In this document: one piece after another, positions 61,482 to 64,000 of the stretch | Position numbering within the stretch: position 1 is the first letter of the stretch | How the letters are laid out: each line of letters begins with the position of its first letter | From: Propionibacteriaceae bacterium | Lineage (GTDB): Bacteria; Actinomycetota; Actinomycetes; Propionibacteriales; Propionibacteriaceae | Assembly: GCA_031266665.1 (NCBI GenBank) | Contig: JAISAO010000035.1 | Span: 1 to 64,000 of the forward strand | Reading direction: 5' to 3' | Length of the DNA: 64,000 nucleotides | Program-made: the position numbers and the translations under genes | Notes under the pieces: generated by a model | What the model was told of the DNA's origin: nothing | What the model saw: the letters and a program-made list of their open reading frames with translations, nothing else | Database searches by the model: none

Positions 61482-62792
61482 TCACACCTCGGTCGCCCGG
61501 CGCCAGATCTCGGCCCACTGTGCCAATAGCGGCTCCAAGTCGGCCTGGGTGATGATCAGGGGCGGGACTAGGCGGATGACGTCGGGGCGGGGGGCGTTGA
61601 GGATGAAACCGGCCTCCAGGGCGGCGGACTGGAAACGGGCCGCCACCGGCTGATCCAGTTGAACACCGATGAACAGGCCCCGGCCCCGGACCGCCGTCAC
61701 GCCGGGCGCCGCGACCAGTCGCGCCCGCAGCCAGTCGCCGATGGTGACGACGTGGGGCAGCAGGGGGCCGATCTGGTCCAGGGTGGCCAACCCCGCCCGG
61801 CAGGCCAGGGGGTTGCCGCCGAAGGTGGTGCCGTGCGCCCCCGGGGTGAAAGCCTCGGCCGTCTGGCCCAGGGCCAGGCAGGCGCCGATGGGGAAGCCAT
61901 TGGCCAAGGCCTTGGCCAAGGTGATGAGGTCGGGCACGACGCCTGAGGCGGTGTGGGCGAACCAGGCGCCGCAGCGCCCCAGGCCAGATTGGATCTCGTC
62001 CAGCCAGAGCAGGGCGCCGCGCTCCGCCGTCAACCGGCGGGCCTGGGGCAAGTAGTCGGGCGGCGGCACGACGACGCCGTTCTCGCCTTGGATCGGCTCC
62101 AGCACCACGGCCGCCGTCCGCTGGTCGACCGCCCGCTCCAGGGCCGGAACATCGCCGTAAGGCACGAATTCGACCTCGCCCGGCAGGGGCTCGAAGGGGG
62201 CGCGGTATTTGGCGTTGCCGGTCACCGACAGGGCGCCGAGGGTGCGGCCGTGGAAGGAGCCGAGGGCCGCCACCAGCTTGGTCCGCCCGGTCAGCCGGGT
62301 CAGTTTGAGGGCGGCCTCGTTGGCCTCGGCCCCGGAGTTGGCGAAGAAGACCCTTCCTGGCGCCGGCAGCAGCGCCACCAGCCGTTCCGCCAACTCGACC
62401 TCGGGCACGGTGGCGAAGAAGTTGGAGACGTGCCCCAGGGTCTGGGCCTGCTCGGCCACGGCCCGGGCCACCTGGGGGTTGGCGTGGCCCACGGCCACGA
62501 CCGCGATGCCGGCCAGCAGATCGAGGTGGTGCCGGCCCTGGTCGTCCACCAGATAACAGCCCGAGCCGGACACGAAGGTGCGTTGGGGCGTCCCGAAGGC
62601 CGGCATCAGGGCCCGCCCCAGCCGCTCGGCCCAACTCGGGGCGGCCTCCCCGGCGGCGTCCGTGACCGGTCCTGGGCCATCGCCTAGAACTAGTCCTGGG
62701 GCGTCGGAACCGCCGACGACGGGCGGGATTGATCCTGCGCCGCCGGCCGCAAGAGGCGCCTCCCGCTCCGGGGCGCCGTGGTCCTGGCTCAT
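61482..62792 (-). CDS. argD: Acetylornithine aminotransferase
   Basis: 436 aa. PLP-dependent class III aminotransferase making N-acetylornithine from N-acetylglutamate semialdehyde. [119 protein letters not shown] (PLP Lys) and [15 protein letters not shown] are all present. The first 50 residues are a Gly/Pro-rich extension outside the family. The ATG overlaps the argB stop by 4 nt. argF and argR, which usually follow, are absent; the palindrome cluster is found instead. Confidence 0.95.
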   Translation of the reverse strand: MSQDHGAPEREAPLAAGGAGSIPPVVGGSDAPGLVLGDGPGPVTDAAGEAAPSWAERLGRALMPAFGTPQRTFVSGSGCYLVDDQGRHHLDLLAGIAVVAVGHANPQVARAVAEQAQTLGHVSNFFATVPEVELAERLVALLPAPGRVFFANSGAEANEAALKLTRLTGRTKLVAALGSFHGRTLGALSVTGNAKYRAPFEPLPGEVEFVPYGDVPALERAVDQRTAAVVLEPIQGENGVVVPPPDYLPQARRLTAERGALLWLDEIQSGLGRCGAWFAHTASGVVPDLITLAKALANGFPIGACLALGQTAEAFTPGAHGTTFGGNPLACRAGLATLDQIGPLLPHVVTIGDWLRARLVAAPGVTAVRGRGLFIGVQLDQPVAARFQSAALEAGFILNAPRPDVIRLVPPLIITQADLEPLLAQWAEIWRRATEV

Positions 62793-63670
62793 GGCGTCAC
62801 CATGGTGCCGATGCCGCGATCGGTCAGCAGCTCCAGCAGGACGGCGTGGGGGACGCGGCCGTCGATCACGGCCGCCCGGGCCACGCCGGAGCGGACGGCG
62901 TCGAGGCAGGCCTCCATCTTGGGCCTCATACCGGCCTCGATGTCCGGCAGCCGGGCGGCCAGGTCGGCGGCGCTGATGAAGGGCAGCAGCGACTCCGGGT
63001 CGGGCCAGTCGGCGTAGAGCCCGGCCACATCGGTCAGCATGACCAACCCGCCGGCCCCCAGGGCCTTGGACAGGGCGGCGGCGGCGCTGTCGGCGTTGAT
63101 GTTGTAGACCACCCCGGCGGCGTCCGGCGCCACCGTCGCCACCACCGGGATGCGGCCGGCCTCGATCAGGTCGAGGATGGCCTCGGGGGCGACCCGCTCG
63201 ACCTCCCCCACCAGGCCCAGGTCGACCGTCGCGCCGTCCAGGCTGACCTGGGCCGGCCGGGCGGTCAGCAGGCCGGCGTCCTCCCCCGACATGCCGACCG
63301 CCAGGGGGCCGTGGCGGTTGATCAGGTTGACGATGCGCCGCCCGACCTGGCCCACCAAGACCATGCGCACCACCTCGACCGCCTCCGGGGTGGTCACCCG
63401 GCGGCCCTGGACGAAGTCGGAGTCGATGTCGAGCCGCCGCAGCATGTCGGAGATCTGGGGGCCGCCGCCGTGGACCACGATCAGTTTGACGCCGCAGCGG
63501 CGCAACAACACGATGTCGTCGGCGAAGGCCTGCTCCAACTGGGGGTCGATCATGGCGTGACCGCCGTACTTGACGACCAATATCTTGCCGGTGTACCGCT
63601 CGATCCAGGGCAGGGCCTCGGTCAAGACGGTGGCCCGGGCGACCAACTGGTCGCGCTCCGACCGACTCAT
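62789..63670 (-). CDS. argB: Acetylglutamate kinase
   Basis: 293 aa. Phosphorylates N-acetylglutamate with [83 protein letters not shown] and [20 protein letters not shown] are typical. The N-terminal helix of arginine-inhibited enzymes seems present ([15 protein letters not shown]). ArgJ's stop lies 97 bp upstream. Overlaps argD by 4 nt. Confidence 0.97.
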   Translation of the reverse strand: MSRSERDQLVARATVLTEALPWIERYTGKILVVKYGGHAMIDPQLEQAFADDIVLLRRCGVKLIVVHGGGPQISDMLRRLDIDSDFVQGRRVTTPEAVEVVRMVLVGQVGRRIVNLINRHGPLAVGMSGEDAGLLTARPAQVSLDGATVDLGLVGEVERVAPEAILDLIEAGRIPVVATVAPDAAGVVYNINADSAAAALSKALGAGGLVMLTDVAGLYADWPDPESLLPFISAADLAARLPDIEAGMRPKMEACLDAVRSGVARAAVIDGRVPHAVLLELLTDRGIGTMVTP

Positions 63671-63767
63671 CGCTCGCGCCCCGACCGATACTGACTAGGC
63701 GCCGACGCCCGGCCAGGCCGACGACCCAAGGAGCCTGCTCCTAGTTCCTCCACCGCAAACGGCCGCC

Positions 63768-64000
63768 TCATGACGAGTAGTCCGCGTTCTCGCTGACGTA
63801 GCCGTGGGTCAAGTCGTTGGTCCAGACCGTGGCCTCCTCGTCCCCGGCCCGCAGATTGATGACGAGTTCGACTTGGCGCGGCCCCAGATCGACGGCCTCC
63901 CGGGGGGCGTCGGGGGCGCCTTGGCGGAAAACGGTCACACCGTTGAAGCTGACGTCGATGTCATCGGGGTCGAAGGCCGCCCTGGTGGTGCCGACGGCGG
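63768..64000 (-). CDS. argJ: Glutamate N-acetyltransferase (ArgJ), C-terminal part
   Basis: About 77 C-terminal residues before the window edge. The end DLTHGYVSENADYSS after EEATVWTN, with VELVINLRAG and FNGVTVFRQG, is diagnostic of the ArgJ beta chain. ArgJ transfers the acetyl group between acetylornithine and glutamate in the cyclic arginine pathway. Start and autocleavage site lie outside. Order argJ-argB-argD is the usual actinobacterial one. Confidence 0.95.
   Translation of the reverse strand, partial: AVGTTRAAFDPDDIDVSFNGVTVFRQGAPDAPREAVDLGPRQVELVINLRAGDEEATVWTNDLTHGYVSENADYSS

Noticed and set aside
61381-62634. 417-codon frame overlapping argD
   Set aside because: Shifted frame of argD with Arg/Pro/Gly-rich product; it ends in repeats of the 19-bp tandem unit.

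Overview
The window is about 70% G+C and reads as the chromosome of an actinobacterium (Actinomycetia). The best lineage marker is mshC, the mycothiol cysteine ligase. DUF3145, DUF3017 and the class of MoxR/DUF58/transglutaminase genes agree with this. No rRNA is present, so I cannot place it to genus. Almost all of the 64 kb is coding. Genes are tightly packed, with many 4-nt ATGA/GTGA overlaps that imply translational coupling.

Layout. 1-3222 (-): N-terminal 1,074 codons of a secreted Rhs/YD-repeat protein whose C-terminal, possibly toxic, end lies outside the window. Its N-terminal domain resembles a zinc amidase that has lost its catalytic signature. 3581-6863 (-): amylomaltase and an RDD membrane protein. 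7092-9630 (+): a complete polar amino acid ABC transporter. 9683-14513 (+): MoxR-DUF58-transglutaminase operon. 14780-16000 (+): NADP isocitrate dehydrogenase. 16168-21101 (-): a uridine-kinase-like protein, a low-G+C orphan gene, purU and the methionine transporter metQNI. 21535-28698 (+): histidine phosphatase, nagBA, a ROK regulator and a sugar ABC transporter, together an amino-sugar uptake and catabolism unit. 28940-31657: malate dehydrogenase, a ParE/RelE-type toxin-antitoxin pair, and a zinc alcohol dehydrogenase. 31890-33093 (-): DUF3017 and folD. 33646-39715 (-): the translation operon infC-rpmI-rplT-trmH-pheS-pheT, with infC apparently starting at AUC. 40116-45811 (mostly -): hisG, hisE, argG, mshC, with a DUF1345 gene inserted on the other strand between hisG and hisE. 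45628-50795 (-): CPBP protease, DUF3145 and a second sugar ABC transporter. 51082-57716: S9 peptidase, then a second MoxR module (MoxR-DUF58-VWA-VWA-YggS). 57964-61009: a serine-rich membrane protein, tRNA(CAT) and an ABC-F ATPase. 61482-64000 (-): argD, argB and the end of argJ.

Noncoding structure is unusually rich. One family of palindromic elements (core GATCCACCG) occurs at 3415-3575 and 47607-47680, and a third copy lies in frame inside the transglutaminase gene. A second REP-like family (core GTCATCCCGGACTYG) has about five intergenic copies. A compact transposon-like palindrome cluster lies beside the arginine genes. Two local tandem duplications have remodelled gene ends: a 50-bp copy of a start codon region at 12071-12170 and a 107-bp copy of a small membrane gene's tail at 33420-33632. 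Both sugar ABC operons carry a perfect 15- or 19-bp hairpin between the binding protein and first permease, and neither has a local ATPase gene.

The strongest candidates for undescribed biology are the pseudo-amidase/Rhs fusion, the exonised palindromic element, the duplicated coupled start in the transglutaminase operon, and the low-G+C orphan at 16771-17454. All functional statements are by motif recognition from sequence alone; no database search was possible.
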